64,000 bases of DNA from a virus. The position numbers and the translations under genes are program-made. Positions 1-10,887 of this stretch are shown here, in pieces. The DNA is taken from IMG/VR virus record IMGVR_UViG_3300021963_000021, positions 124,001 to 188,000 of that record, one strand, 5' to 3'. A model generated the notes under the pieces. That model worked only from the letters and a program-made list of their open reading frames with translations, ran no database searches and was not told where the DNA came from. The first letter of the stretch is position 1. Each line of letters opens with the position of its first letter.

Positions 1-3000
1 CTAGAAACGATTAAATCGTCAGTGGTTGACGGGTATACACCTGTTGGCCTATTCAGTTATGTTTTAGATTACATTAGATCTAATGCTGTTAACACAGAAT
101 CATTATATGATTTCTTTAGTAACTATAATGTTAAGTTGTCTAGTCGCATTGGCGGGTTTGTTGATAAATCACAACAGAAATATCTATTAGACAGCAAGAG
201 TCCGCAGAGTAAAACATCTGGAGTGTTTATTCCTCAAGAAGATTACGAGATATTTTTTAATGTAAGTTCACCATCTTCCGTGGTAACATATTCTGGTGTT
301 ATCATAGAAAAAGTTCCTACAGGATTTAAACTATCAGGGTATGATAAGCTAGATGCTAGTTTTGTATATTATGATTATTTTGCCAGATTAGATGACCCTG
401 CGATATCCGTTGGAGGCGTCAGCGAAAACTACTCTGATTGGACTACTGAAAAATTTTATAGCAAAGGGGCACTTGTAAAATACAATTCTAAATTTTACAG
501 AGTCTCTCAAACACATACTAGTGGTCAAACATTTGACAGTAATCAATTTGTTGAAATTTCTACACTTCCACTTGTAGGCGCTGTTACAGCAGTTAAGAGA
601 ACTTCTTTTGACAAGCAGACTGTGTTAACAACGCCCTATGGAACTGTTATTGAAAATATACAAGGGGTAGTCGATTTCTTGTTAGGCTATCAAGCATACA
701 TGAAAGATCAAGGACTTGTATTTGATGATTATAATACAGATCTACAAGTTTCAAACGATTGGGAAACCAGTTGTAAAGAATTCATGTTCTGGACAACCCA
801 TAACTGGGCCACTGGTGCTATCATATCGTTGAGCCCTGCTGCTCTAAAGATAAAAATAACAGCAGTTGGTAGCGTAGCAGATAACATATTAGATACATTC
901 TACGACTACTCCATATTCAAAGCCGACGGAACAAAGTTATCTCCAGATGAAGTTGATGTATATAGAACCTATAATGAAATTATACTAGCACCTAGTAGTG
1001 TGACTACTGGTATCTATTATGCTAAGATTAGTTTTGTCTTAAAAGAACATGTGGTACTATTCAACGACAGAACTATATTCAATGATGTTATCTATGACAA
1101 AGGTCCTGGTTATAGACAGGAAAGAATTAAAGTTCTAGGTTTTAGAACCAGCGACTGGGACGGTGATTATACAAGTCCGGGATTTATCTATGATGTTGCT
1201 GATATTAATCCTTGGGAAAAATATACTGATTACAGACTAGGCGACATTGTACAATTTAAACAATTTAATTACGTCAGCAAGTATTTCCAGAAAGGTACTG
1301 CTGAGTTTGATAGGGCTGGATGGGAAAAACTTGATTCAGAACCGACGTCTGGTTTAGTAGCAAACTTTGATTATAAAATTAATCAAATTGAAGATTTCTA
1401 CGAAGTTGATTATCAAGGTATCAATAACGAGCAAAAAGTAATGGCTCGACATTCTATTGGTTATCAGAAACGAGAATTTTTACAAGACATGGCAGAAGAT
1501 GAAGTCAGTCAGTTTAGACTTTATCAAGGCTACATCAAAGAAAAAGGCACATACAACGCCATAACTAAGGTGTTTGATAAACTTAGTAGAATCCCCGAAG
1601 ACTCTGTAGAGCTTAAAGAAGAGTGGGCATTCTTGTTAGGAAGCATGGGCGGCACAGAGCAGTATAATGAAATAGAATTTTCTTTGAAACAAAATGCTCT
1701 TAAATTAAATCCTCAACCAGTGCTTTTAAATGAAAGAAACACATCAAAATCTGAATATCAAAATTATATTATTGTAAAGCAGAACGATTATACTGTAGGC
1801 AATAACTCTTATAAATTCCCAGTCAAGGATTATCCTGTAGGCAATTGGACTGCTGGATATGTTTACGCAGATGATGTTGATTATGTAGTTTCTTCATTCG
1901 CAGACATTTATCTACAAGATGTGACCACCTATAAAAACGGTCAAACAACTTGGGTGACATTTACAGATACTGGGTGGAATGTTTTAAGATATAGAATCAG
2001 TAATGTAATAGTGGGAGCCGTTGCGGTTGTTGATACAACAACAGTTGTATTAGAAACTAACAGAGTACATGGAATTGAAGTTGGCACAGTTATTGGTCTA
2101 ACAAATATAAAAAATCTAACAGGATTTTATTATGTTAAAGCAGTGTCGCCGACAAAAATAATTATAGCCATTGATGGATACAAAGAAGAACCAGAAATCG
2201 ATGAAAGCTCTTTCTGCTACGTGGGATATTTTATTCCTGCTAGAGTACCAAATTCTAATCCATTAATCAGCGACGAATACGCTTCGTTGCCATTGGGCAC
2301 ACGCCTATGGTTGGATTCAGACGAAAACAATCGTTGGAATGTTATAGAAAGACAGAAGCAGTATAAGGTAACAGAAATTTCCGAATACGGTGTTTCGTTC
2401 CCAACAGGAACTGGTGCTGCGGTAGAGTATCTAGAAAAACGAAATGTAACTATTGTTTCAAACCCAGGTAGTTCAGTAACATCTGGAGATGCTACTAGAG
2501 AAGCTGCGGTGATTGTTTATTCACAGGGATCTGCTGGATTAACACCGTTACAGATATTAAATCCTCAAAGTGGATTACAAGACACATTCCTAGGAACATA
2601 TGGTGATATTCTAAAATCCAGTAAAGATGGCCGCTGGCTGTTGATTGGTTCACCAAATGTATCTTATGTTCCTTCTAACTTTAGAGAGTCCTATGATCCT
2701 CAGGCAAATTACAATCAAGGCGATACAGTAATATATGCTGGAAAACTTTGGACAGCAAAACGTCCTATATACAGTGACGGAAGTACTGCGGTATTTGATT
2801 ATGATGATTGGGAATTAGCAACAATACATGAAGCAAATCCTTTAGGAAAGAATATCTATGATATAAATCAAGGATATAGACAACAAGGATCAGTTGACGT
2901 ATACGAGTACGATCAGGGGCAATATGTATTTAGAAATAGTTTGATTAGTCCACGTCCGGGTCGAGGTGAACAGTTTGGTTCGTCAATTGCCATCGGTAAG

Positions 3001-6000
3001 AGAGAAGGAATCGAAGGCACCAGTGGTGACCTAGTGCTAACAGTCAACAGTATAGATAGTCTAGGCGGTATTGCTGAAGTTTCAGTAGAAGGCACCAGCG
3101 GTCTAGCAGATGCTGTATTCAGCAATATCAGCGGTATTGATGTTAGTTCTCCGGGCGAAAATGCTTCCTTTGACGTTTTTAGATTTGGTAACAATTATAC
3201 AGTTACAGTTCGTAATGGTGGTACAAGATATACAGTAGGCGACAGAATAAAAATTATCGGCAGCAGAGTAGGAGGAGTTACACCTTTTAATGATCTCTTA
3301 GTGGATGTTATTGCTGTAAATTCTCAGGGAGAAATTTTAGGTTCTGAAACATATACTAACCTATCTGGTATTAATTCAGTATTGCCGACAGTGGCAGCAG
3401 TGTTTAATATCAGCAAGGTAAGAAACGTCTATTCTGTAGAAGCAATAAACAACGGCCTCGGTTACATTCCGAGAAGTGTAGTAAGATATGCTTCAAAATT
3501 ATATGCCTGTATCAAAGACACAGGAATCGACAGAGGAGTCTACGCTGTCGAAAGTACATACACTCCTGGAGACATTGTCAAGTATCCAGCTAATTCCAGT
3601 GCTTATTATAAGTGTATTCGTTATCTAGTTGATAGTGAAGATCCAGAACTACGTGTAGGCATTACTGGAATTCAAACATCTGATACCTATTACTGGGAAC
3701 CAGCAGCAACTATATTCCCAACAAACACAGAATATTGGGAATTGGTTTCAGGCGGCGCATTTCCGCTTATAGCAACTAACTGGCAAGACAAAGACAATAG
3801 AGGTAATTTAATACACTATGTTGCTGGATCAACTATATTTGTTTCGGGAGATCAGCTAGGCGGTGTGTCACCTGACAATGACTTGATCATAAGAGTTAAC
3901 CAAATAGAAAATGGGGCAATAGCTGATTTTTCTTTCAAGGGAACAGCGTCAACTGGTATTATATGGACAGGAAGCGCAGCTTCGGGTGAAGCTACCTACA
4001 ACGACCTAGTTGGTGAAGACGTCAGTGCGCCTGGATCGGGAGCTATCTTTAACATAGCAAGAACTAACGGGATTTATTCTGCTATAGTTAATGTCAGTGG
4101 CACAAGATATACAGTAGGCGATCAGATAAAAATTCTAGGAACTTCGTTGGGTGGAGTTAAAGAAGCCTATTACATGATTATTGGAGCTCCAGGTTCTAGA
4201 GACGATCAAGGTAGAGCATACCTTTACATCTATGAAGGGTTTAAGTGGAAACATTTAGAAGACCTAACATTCCAGGGAGTCTTTAACCCGGCTAACAATT
4301 ACAATGAAAGTGACACTGTTTGGTATGATACTTCATACTGGAAAGCTACATCGGCCTGGGCCGGTGACGGATCAACTGTTCCTACAGCACCGGCATGGGA
4401 ACAAATAGTTTCGTTGAATACAGGAATACTGCCAAAAGCAGCAGCATTTACTGATGATGGCTCTACAATACAGTCTGGACTTGTTGCCGACGGCATAGAG
4501 TTTTTAAACATCGGTGATAGATATGCTCAAAGCATGGACACCAATCAAACAGCAACTGTGCTAGTAGTTGGTGCTCCACAGGCAGACGCTTCGGAGTTTG
4601 AAGACTATGCCGGTGTATGGAAATCATATCAAACCTATTACACAGGGCAGACAGTTAGAAGAAATACTTCTTATTACACCTGTTTAGTTGACGGTTCGAT
4701 CAGTGATATACCAGAATCCGAACCAGCTATCTGGGAACTAGAAACCGGAGTAAACCAGTCTAGGACTGGAGAAGTTTTTGTATACCAGAAAGATGATCAA
4801 GATGTATACCATCTATTACAAACGCTTTCTTCTAGCACAGTGTCTCAGATATCAGCAAATGAATCTGGCGATCAGTTTGGCCATAAAGTCCTATTGTCAA
4901 CAGACGGTACTACATTATACGTATCTGCTCCAAATGTTGATATGCTTGGTGCTGACCAAGGCGCAGTTTATGTGTTTAAATTTGATAACAATCAGTTTGT
5001 ATTTGATCAAAAAATACAAAGCGTTGTACAAGATGCCGGCGAACGTTTTGGTTCGACACTATCTGTATCACCAGATGGCTCAACATTGGCCATTGGTGCT
5101 GAAGGTGCTGAAACTTTCTCTAATACTACATTTGATGCTGGTAGTACAGCATTTGATAGATTCGTTACTAGATTTAAAGATCCTGAAGGAAAAACAGGAA
5201 AAGTATATGTTTACAATCAATATATAGGAAAATATATACTGGCTGAAATTTTTGAAGACGGTCTAACAACTAACGAAGACTTTGGTCGATCTATATCAGT
5301 ATCAAATAATTCGATCATTGTTGGTTCTCCAAATTATCTTTCAGATGATCCAGCGTTTGATCAAATTAGAATTGGTCGTATACAAAAATTCACCAAGGCT
5401 GAGGGCGTAAAATCTTGGGCAGTGATAAGAGAACAATCATCTGGCGTTGATGTTTCTAAGATAAAAAATCTGTCATTCTACAATGGTTTGACAAATATAA
5501 AAATAGCAGATGTAGATGTAGTTGATCCGTTCAACGGAAAAATATTATCTATAGTTGAGCAAGACATTGATTACAAAACATCTTATGATCCGGCAGTTTA
5601 TTCTGTAGGCACAGATACTGATACTGTGGACGAGAAACAACCTTGGTTGTCTAATATGGTAGGTGCTATATGGTGGGATACTTCAACAACTAAATGGACT
5701 GTGTATAATCAAAATGATACATCGTTTAGATTAGGCAATTGGTCTAAACTAGCGTATGGAAGCTCTGTTGATGTCTACGAGTGGGTAGAGTCTGAATATT
5801 CGCCTAGTGAATGGGCCGACCTAACAGGAACAGCAGAAGCGTTTAATGTTGGAATATCAGGAACACCTTTAGAAAATGCTCCTTATTCTAAGAAAGACTT
5901 TGTAGATACAATAACAGGAGTGGTCAATAAGACTTATTATTACTACTGGGTTAAAGACAAATCTACATTGCCGACAAACAGTAAGAAAACTAATCCAGCT

Positions 6001-9000
6001 TCTGTAATTGCTGATTATATTGAAAATCCTACGCTGTCTGGATTGCCTTTTGCTGCGTTATTAGAGAACGATAAGATGGCATTGTATAATGCTTCTTACG
6101 TAGTTGATTCGGACGATTTCTTAGTCAATATTCAGTTTTTCAATAATGACAAACAGCAAAATCTAATCCATAACGAATATCAACTATTGGCAGAAGGATC
6201 AATAGAAGGTCCAAATCAAGAGTTAGAAAACAAATGGATTGACAGTTTAGTTGGTCAGGATATATTAGGTAACGAAGTACCTGATAGAAAACTAACAGAA
6301 AAATCAAAATATGGAATCGCAGCAAGACCTGTTCAAACTATGTTTGTTAATAAAAATGCTGCGGTAAAAATTACCATCGATTATATTAATGATGTATTGT
6401 TGACATATCCGTTGGCTGACAATATTTCATACGATAATTTAAACAGCATAAGTCAACCTCCGTCTAAGAATAAGAATCTATATGATCTTGTCTATGACAC
6501 CTATGAAGAAATTGCTCTGTTAAATGTTATTAAAATAAAAACAGCAACATTGAAAGCAAATATTATTAATGGACACATTAATACTGTCGATGTTGTTGAT
6601 GCTGGCTACGGATATAAAGTTCCTCCGACAGTGAAAATAATGGGCACAGGAGAAGGCGCAGTTCTTGAAACAGTAATAGATACATTTGGTAGAATTACCA
6701 AGGTCAATGTTTTACGTGCTGGCAAAAAATACACAGAGGCTAGAATTCAAGTTCGACCATTCAGTATCCTTGTAAATTCAGATTCTACAGTTAACGGGTT
6801 CTGGAGTATATGGAGTATCAATGATAGAAACAAAGAGTTCTATAGATCTGCTACGCAGACACACGATACTACCAAGTTCTGGGACAAGGTCGATTGGTGG
6901 GCAGCAGGATTCAACGAAAAATCTAGAATAAAATACAACCTTCCTGGATTGTATGCTGAGCCTGAAGTTGACCTCAACGTTGGTGAACTATTGCGTTTAG
7001 AAGACTACGGTTCGGGCGGCTGGGCAGTTATTGAACGAACAAACACAAATCCAACACTGTTAGGAAAATATAGATTAGTTGGTAGAGAGCTAGGAACAAT
7101 TCAGATATCTGAAAAGTTTTATAACAAAACAGCATCATCTTATGGTTATGATTTAACTCAGAGCTTTGACAGTGATAAGTTTGATACTTCATCTGCTATT
7201 GAATTTAGAAATATATTGAAAGCAGTAAAAGAAGATATCTTTATTAATGAGCTAGACACTGAGTGGAACAAATTGTTCTTTGCGAACATACATTATGTGT
7301 TTTCAGAACAGCTATATGTAAGCTGGGCTTTTAAAACTAGCTTTATGAATGCTGTACACAATGTTGGATACCTTGAAGAAAAATTAAATTATAAGAGCGA
7401 TAATTTATCTAGCTTCCAACAATACATCAATGAAGTTAAGCCTTATAGAACTAAGATTAGAAAATACACAAGTAGATATCTAGGGCTCGACAGGTCAGGT
7501 CTATTAACATCTGACTTTGATTTACCGCCAGCATATGATATTGACACAAATACAATTAATCCTGTAAAACTAGGAGATAGTTTAGTTGATCAGTATCCTT
7601 GGAAAAATTGGTTTGAAAATTACAAATATACCATAGTAGAAATAAAGATATTAGACAACGGTTCTACTTATAGAACTGTACCTCAAGTAATATTTGAGGG
7701 TGGCGGCGGCAGTGGTGCTAAAGCCAAGGCTTTTATCTCTAACGGCAAAGTTACTAATATTAAATTAATATCCGGAGGCTACGGTTATACAACAGCACCT
7801 AAAGTAAAAATAGTAGGTGGTGTAGGTAGCAATGAAGAAAATTCTGCTAAAGCTATCGCTGTGATTGGTAATTCAAAAGCAAGAACTTTCGATATGACTG
7901 TGAAGTTTGATCGTTACTCTAAACAAGGAAAATTCACAGCCTCTAGTAAGAATGAAAAATTTATAGAAACAGAAACCTTCCTAGAAGGTAAGAGCACTTA
8001 CGATTTAAAATACCCACCGACTACAGATAAGTCAAAAATATCTGTTACAGTTAATGGTAAGAAACTTTTAAGAAACGATTATGTAATAACATTGTTTACA
8101 AAAGAAGTTGACGGGTATACACAATTGAAAGGTCGACTAATACTGCCTGCTGTCGCAGTTGGAGCGGTGTTGGTAACGTATGAAAAGAACGATCAGATAT
8201 TAGATGCTCTAAACAGATTAGACAAATACTACAAGCCTTCTTCGGGTATGCTTGGATTCGAAAAGACCGAAATAACTGATGATAATGGAAATGTAATATC
8301 AGTTAAGAGTGATTACTCTCAACTAATGACAGGTATTGACTTTGGCGGAGTCATAGTACAAGGTGCTACATTTGATGTGGGCGCAGGTTGGGATGCTCTT
8401 CCATGGTTTACAGAAGGTTGGGACAGCTCGGAAACATTAGACTCTGATTTTTATATTGCTGCTGACGACAGCACACATTCATTTAATCTTCCAGAGATAT
8501 TAAAAGAAGGTACAGAGTTAAATGTCTACCAGAAGAAAAAATCTACAGGAAAAACAACAAGATTAGATCCTGACCAAATGCCAACATATGTTGCTGACGG
8601 ATCAACGTCTACAGTTATTATTCCTGACGAGATATTAGTTGAGAACGGAGATATATTCATATTCCGTAAGCCTTCAAGTGACGGCAGTTTAGTAATTGGT
8701 GGAAGAAATCTTCTTGATGCTAATGTGTCTGGTGGCAGTTTGTCTGGCATGACTCCTTATGCTACTGCGTTAGGAACAACAGCATCTGAAATAGTTATCG
8801 ATGGCGATAAGTTTGTCAGCCCAGATCAAGTTCCTGCTCCCGAGGAACAAGTTCCTGGTCAAGTTTTAGAAGCAGTGAGTATCAAGGTATTCCATACAAA
8901 CAGAACAGGCTCTCCTGCGGTACTGTCAAATGTTTATATCGCTGACGGAACAACAAATCTATTTGATATTGGTCAAACTGTCATTGAACAAAACTCTGTG

Positions 9001-10875
9001 TTAGTAACAGTTGATAAGACTCCTAAAACATTAAGCATGGACTATGTTATCGATACTGTATTGAATAAAGTTAGATTTATTGGAACAGCACCAGTGCCTG
9101 GCGCAGTTGTTGAAATATTCTCTATATCAGTAGGCGGTGTTGATATTCTTGATGTTAAAGAATTTGTAGGAGACGGCAACACACGATACTTCTTAACTGG
9201 TGCTGCCTATGCTGAAACAGGATCGATATTCGCAAGTATAAACGGATCTGCGGTTGAAGCGGGATGGGTTAACAGTAATGGTAGAGTCAATGAAATTGAC
9301 AAAACATTGATCGAATTTGGTGCTCCGCCTGCGGTTGGTAGAAAAGTTATTGTTATAGTATTATCATCAGATATTGCTTCAACACAGCCTCTAGTAAGAC
9401 TAAGACAAGAAACATTTACATTAGACGGATCTACAAGATCTTATCCTATACAATCTTTCATTAGTTATGAAGCTACCGCTACTGGATCGGTTCTAGTAGA
9501 TATAAACAATACTGCGTTAACATCAGTTGACACAGTGTATGTTGTCTATAATGCTGTAAATGAAATAGCAATAGGTTTAGATCCATTTAGAGATTATGGT
9601 TCTATTGTTGAATCTGACATTCGAATATACTTTAATAACGTGTTAAAAACTTTTGGTCTTGACTATGTCTTTAGTGGCGACATCAACGTGGTGACTATTA
9701 TTCCTGAACCGTCAGGTATAACACATGGTGACATAATAAGAATTGAAGATTATTCTAGTCCTAAGTTTACTATACAGGGAACAAACATAGTTCTTGATCC
9801 TGCTGTAACAATCGCCGACGGCGATGTTATGACAGTATCTTGGGCAGAACAATATCCTCAGTCTGATATACTAAAAGATATCTATACAGGCGGACGTGTA
9901 AGCTACGCTTTACAACGAACCGCTACTGCTTTATCTTACGTAAGAGTTTACAAAAATGGTGTTAGATTAACTCCGGATTTTGAATACTATCTTGGTAATG
10001 CCAACACTTCTGTGTATTTGAAAGACGCAACTAGCGAAACTGATGTAATAGAAATATTCACATATTCTAACACTGTGTGGAAACCGCCTGTGTCTTGGGA
10101 AATTTTCAAAGATGTGCTAAATCAAAATCATTATTCAAGATTTGTGATTGGTAATTCTTACTTGACTAAAGTACTGAACTATTATGACACTGAAATTGAA
10201 CTAACTGATGCTAGCCAATTTGCTACACCAGAATTTGACAAGCCGGGAATAGTTACTATAAACAACGAAAAGATTCAATACTTTGAAAAAGATGGCAACA
10301 TCCTAAAACAAATCAAACGAGGAGTTTTTGGAACAAGTATAGGTGCTTCCTACGCAGCGGGAACCGCTGTTGTAAACACAGGATTTACTGAAACTGTGCC
10401 GTACAAGGAAACACAAGAAAAAGAAGATTTCGTCAGCGATGGTATTTCGGATGATTCTACAATCGGAACTGCTAAAACTATTGGACCATTAAATTTTGTT
10501 CCAGTAAAATCTAGTGATACTGATTGGTATAGAGATACGATTCCTGTTACACACGGGCCCTGCGATCAAATAGAGGTATTTGTTGCTGGACGTAGACTAC
10601 GTAAAAACCCAACTTATTTGTATAATTCTGCGGTGGGATCGGACAGTCCTCAAGGAGATGTACAAGTTGAAGCTGAATTTAGCGTTGACGGTGCTACTGG
10701 ATATGTAAGATTAACAGAAACTCCGCCGGCTGGACAACGTGTTACAGTTATACGCAGAGTTGGCAGCATCTGGTATAGTCCAGGGCCAGAAACTGCTACA
10801 AACGGTAAAGGATTGACACAGAGCACATCGCCGGTGGCTAAATTCCTACAACAGAGCACAACAAATTTACCATAA
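1..10875 (+). CDS. Giant modular virion protein (5' end outside window)
   Basis: The frame is open to the window edge, so this is the 3' portion (3,624 codons plus stop) of a larger gene. Seen: six carbohydrate-binding-like modules of the pattern aromatic-x-x-G-D-x-V-x-Y...Y-x-A (about nt 430-555, 1207-1340, 2692-2815, 3550-3620, 4282-4405, 4618-4740). FG-GAP-type beta-propeller repeats (FG-x-S-x-A...DG...I-G-A-P...G-x-V-Y-V-Y) lie at about 2596-5390. Two glycine/tyrosine-rich repeat units lie at about 6560-6765 and 7640-7850, and several ~90-residue beta repeats starting with DG-x-T at about 8450-10090. Near 10180-10380 is an IxINxExIxY...RGxxGT segment common in phage tail proteins. There are no catalytic motifs. 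By position before fibre genes it is probably a tail/baseplate or fibre-attachment protein that binds surface glycans; that role is inference. Confidence 0.85.
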   Translation, partial: LETIKSSVVDGYTPVGLFSYVLDYIRSNAVNTESLYDFFSNYNVKLSSRIGGFVDKSQQKYLLDSKSPQSKTSGVFIPQEDYEIFFNVSSPSSVVTYSGVIIEKVPTGFKLSGYDKLDASFVYYDYFARLDDPAISVGGVSENYSDWTTEKFYSKGALVKYNSKFYRVSQTHTSGQTFDSNQFVEISTLPLVGAVTAVKRTSFDKQTVLTTPYGTVIENIQGVVDFLLGYQAYMKDQGLVFDDYNTDLQVSNDWETSCKEFMFWTTHNWATGAIISLSPAALKIKITAVGSVADNILDTFYDYSIFKADGTKLSPDEVDVYRTYNEIILAPSSVTTGIYYAKISFVLKEHVVLFNDRTIFNDVIYDKGPGYRQERIKVLGFRTSDWDGDYTSPGFIYDVADINPWEKYTDYRLGDIVQFKQFNYVSKYFQKGTAEFDRAGWEKLDSEPTSGLVANFDYKINQIEDFYEVDYQGINNEQKVMARHSIGYQKREFLQDMAEDEVSQFRLYQGYIKEKGTYNAITKVFDKLSRIPEDSVELKEEWAFLLGSMGGTEQYNEIEFSLKQNALKLNPQPVLLNERNTSKSEYQNYIIVKQNDYTVGNNSYKFPVKDYPVGNWTAGYVYADDVDYVVSSFADIYLQDVTTYKNGQTTWVTFTDTGWNVLRYRISNVIVGAVAVVDTTTVVLETNRVHGIEVGTVIGLTNIKNLTGFYYVKAVSPTKIIIAIDGYKEEPEIDESSFCYVGYFIPARVPNSNPLISDEYASLPLGTRLWLDSDENNRWNVIERQKQYKVTEISEYGVSFPTGTGAAVEYLEKRNVTIVSNPGSSVTSGDATREAAVIVYSQGSAGLTPLQILNPQSGLQDTFLGTYGDILKSSKDGRWLLIGSPNVSYVPSNFRESYDPQANYNQGDTVIYAGKLWTAKRPIYSDGSTAVFDYDDWELATIHEANPLGKNIYDINQGYRQQGSVDVYEYDQGQYVFRNSLISPRPGRGEQFGSSIAIGKREGIEGTSGDLVLTVNSIDSLGGIAEVSVEGTSGLADAVFSNISGIDVSSPGENASFDVFRFGNNYTVTVRNGGTRYTVGDRIKIIGSRVGGVTPFNDLLVDVIAVNSQGEILGSETYTNLSGINSVLPTVAAVFNISKVRNVYSVEAINNGLGYIPRSVVRYASKLYACIKDTGIDRGVYAVESTYTPGDIVKYPANSSAYYKCIRYLVDSEDPELRVGITGIQTSDTYYWEPAATIFPTNTEYWELVSGGAFPLIATNWQDKDNRGNLIHYVAGSTIFVSGDQLGGVSPDNDLIIRVNQIENGAIADFSFKGTASTGIIWTGSAASGEATYNDLVGEDVSAPGSGAIFNIARTNGIYSAIVNVSGTRYTVGDQIKILGTSLGGVKEAYYMIIGAPGSRDDQGRAYLYIYEGFKWKHLEDLTFQGVFNPANNYNESDTVWYDTSYWKATSAWAGDGSTVPTAPAWEQIVSLNTGILPKAAAFTDDGSTIQSGLVADGIEFLNIGDRYAQSMDTNQTATVLVVGAPQADASEFEDYAGVWKSYQTYYTGQTVRRNTSYYTCLVDGSISDIPESEPAIWELETGVNQSRTGEVFVYQKDDQDVYHLLQTLSSSTVSQISANESGDQFGHKVLLSTDGTTLYVSAPNVDMLGADQGAVYVFKFDNNQFVFDQKIQSVVQDAGERFGSTLSVSPDGSTLAIGAEGAETFSNTTFDAGSTAFDRFVTRFKDPEGKTGKVYVYNQYIGKYILAEIFEDGLTTNEDFGRSISVSNNSIIVGSPNYLSDDPAFDQIRIGRIQKFTKAEGVKSWAVIREQSSGVDVSKIKNLSFYNGLTNIKIADVDVVDPFNGKILSIVEQDIDYKTSYDPAVYSVGTDTDTVDEKQPWLSNMVGAIWWDTSTTKWTVYNQNDTSFRLGNWSKLAYGSSVDVYEWVESEYSPSEWADLTGTAEAFNVGISGTPLENAPYSKKDFVDTITGVVNKTYYYYWVKDKSTLPTNSKKTNPASVIADYIENPTLSGLPFAALLENDKMALYNASYVVDSDDFLVNIQFFNNDKQQNLIHNEYQLLAEGSIEGPNQELENKWIDSLVGQDILGNEVPDRKLTEKSKYGIAARPVQTMFVNKNAAVKITIDYINDVLLTYPLADNISYDNLNSISQPPSKNKNLYDLVYDTYEEIALLNVIKIKTATLKANIINGHINTVDVVDAGYGYKVPPTVKIMGTGEGAVLETVIDTFGRITKVNVLRAGKKYTEARIQVRPFSILVNSDSTVNGFWSIWSINDRNKEFYRSATQTHDTTKFWDKVDWWAAGFNEKSRIKYNLPGLYAEPEVDLNVGELLRLEDYGSGGWAVIERTNTNPTLLGKYRLVGRELGTIQISEKFYNKTASSYGYDLTQSFDSDKFDTSSAIEFRNILKAVKEDIFINELDTEWNKLFFANIHYVFSEQLYVSWAFKTSFMNAVHNVGYLEEKLNYKSDNLSSFQQYINEVKPYRTKIRKYTSRYLGLDRSGLLTSDFDLPPAYDIDTNTINPVKLGDSLVDQYPWKNWFENYKYTIVEIKILDNGSTYRTVPQVIFEGGGGSGAKAKAFISNGKVTNIKLISGGYGYTTAPKVKIVGGVGSNEENSAKAIAVIGNSKARTFDMTVKFDRYSKQGKFTASSKNEKFIETETFLEGKSTYDLKYPPTTDKSKISVTVNGKKLLRNDYVITLFTKEVDGYTQLKGRLILPAVAVGAVLVTYEKNDQILDALNRLDKYYKPSSGMLGFEKTEITDDNGNVISVKSDYSQLMTGIDFGGVIVQGATFDVGAGWDALPWFTEGWDSSETLDSDFYIAADDSTHSFNLPEILKEGTELNVYQKKKSTGKTTRLDPDQMPTYVADGSTSTVIIPDEILVENGDIFIFRKPSSDGSLVIGGRNLLDANVSGGSLSGMTPYATALGTTASEIVIDGDKFVSPDQVPAPEEQVPGQVLEAVSIKVFHTNRTGSPAVLSNVYIADGTTNLFDIGQTVIEQNSVLVTVDKTPKTLSMDYVIDTVLNKVRFIGTAPVPGAVVEIFSISVGGVDILDVKEFVGDGNTRYFLTGAAYAETGSIFASINGSAVEAGWVNSNGRVNEIDKTLIEFGAPPAVGRKVIVIVLSSDIASTQPLVRLRQETFTLDGSTRSYPIQSFISYEATATGSVLVDINNTALTSVDTVYVVYNAVNEIAIGLDPFRDYGSIVESDIRIYFNNVLKTFGLDYVFSGDINVVTIIPEPSGITHGDIIRIEDYSSPKFTIQGTNIVLDPAVTIADGDVMTVSWAEQYPQSDILKDIYTGGRVSYALQRTATALSYVRVYKNGVRLTPDFEYYLGNANTSVYLKDATSETDVIEIFTYSNTVWKPPVSWEIFKDVLNQNHYSRFVIGNSYLTKVLNYYDTEIELTDASQFATPEFDKPGIVTINNEKIQYFEKDGNILKQIKRGVFGTSIGASYAAGTAVVNTGFTETVPYKETQEKEDFVSDGISDDSTIGTAKTIGPLNFVPVKSSDTDWYRDTIPVTHGPCDQIEVFVAGRRLRKNPTYLYNSAVGSDSPQGDVQVEAEFSVDGATGYVRLTETPPAGQRVTVIRRVGSIWYSPGPETATNGKGLTQSTSPVAKFLQQSTTNLP
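3118..4158 (+). repeat. Duplicated ~55-residue module inside the giant virion gene
   Basis: A module ending in the residues RYTVGD(R/Q)IKI(I/L)G...GGV occurs at about nt 3118-3281 and again at about 3990-4158. A partial copy (NLSGIN...FNISKVRNVYSVE) at about 3357-3460 is cut off by a carbohydrate-binding-like module. The DNA of the two full copies is still nearly identical over their core (3222-3255 and 4101-4134), which suggests recent duplication or gene conversion. Confidence 0.6.
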
Positions 10876-10881
10876 TAAATA
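10874..10881 (+). promoter_or_regulatory. T4-type late promoter octamer AATAAATA
   Basis: AATAAATA lies in the gap between the giant gene and the next gene. It matches the T4-type late -10 element TATAAATA at 7 of 8 positions. With T4 spacing (about 6 nt) transcription would begin near 10887, almost on the ATG at 10888. Confidence 0.55.
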
Positions 10882-10887
10882 CATGAT

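Noticed and set aside
4778-5227. 149-codon + strand frame inside the giant gene
   Set aside because: Out-of-frame shadow rich in Leu/Tyr/Lys with no ribosome-binding site; the main frame encodes propeller repeats here.
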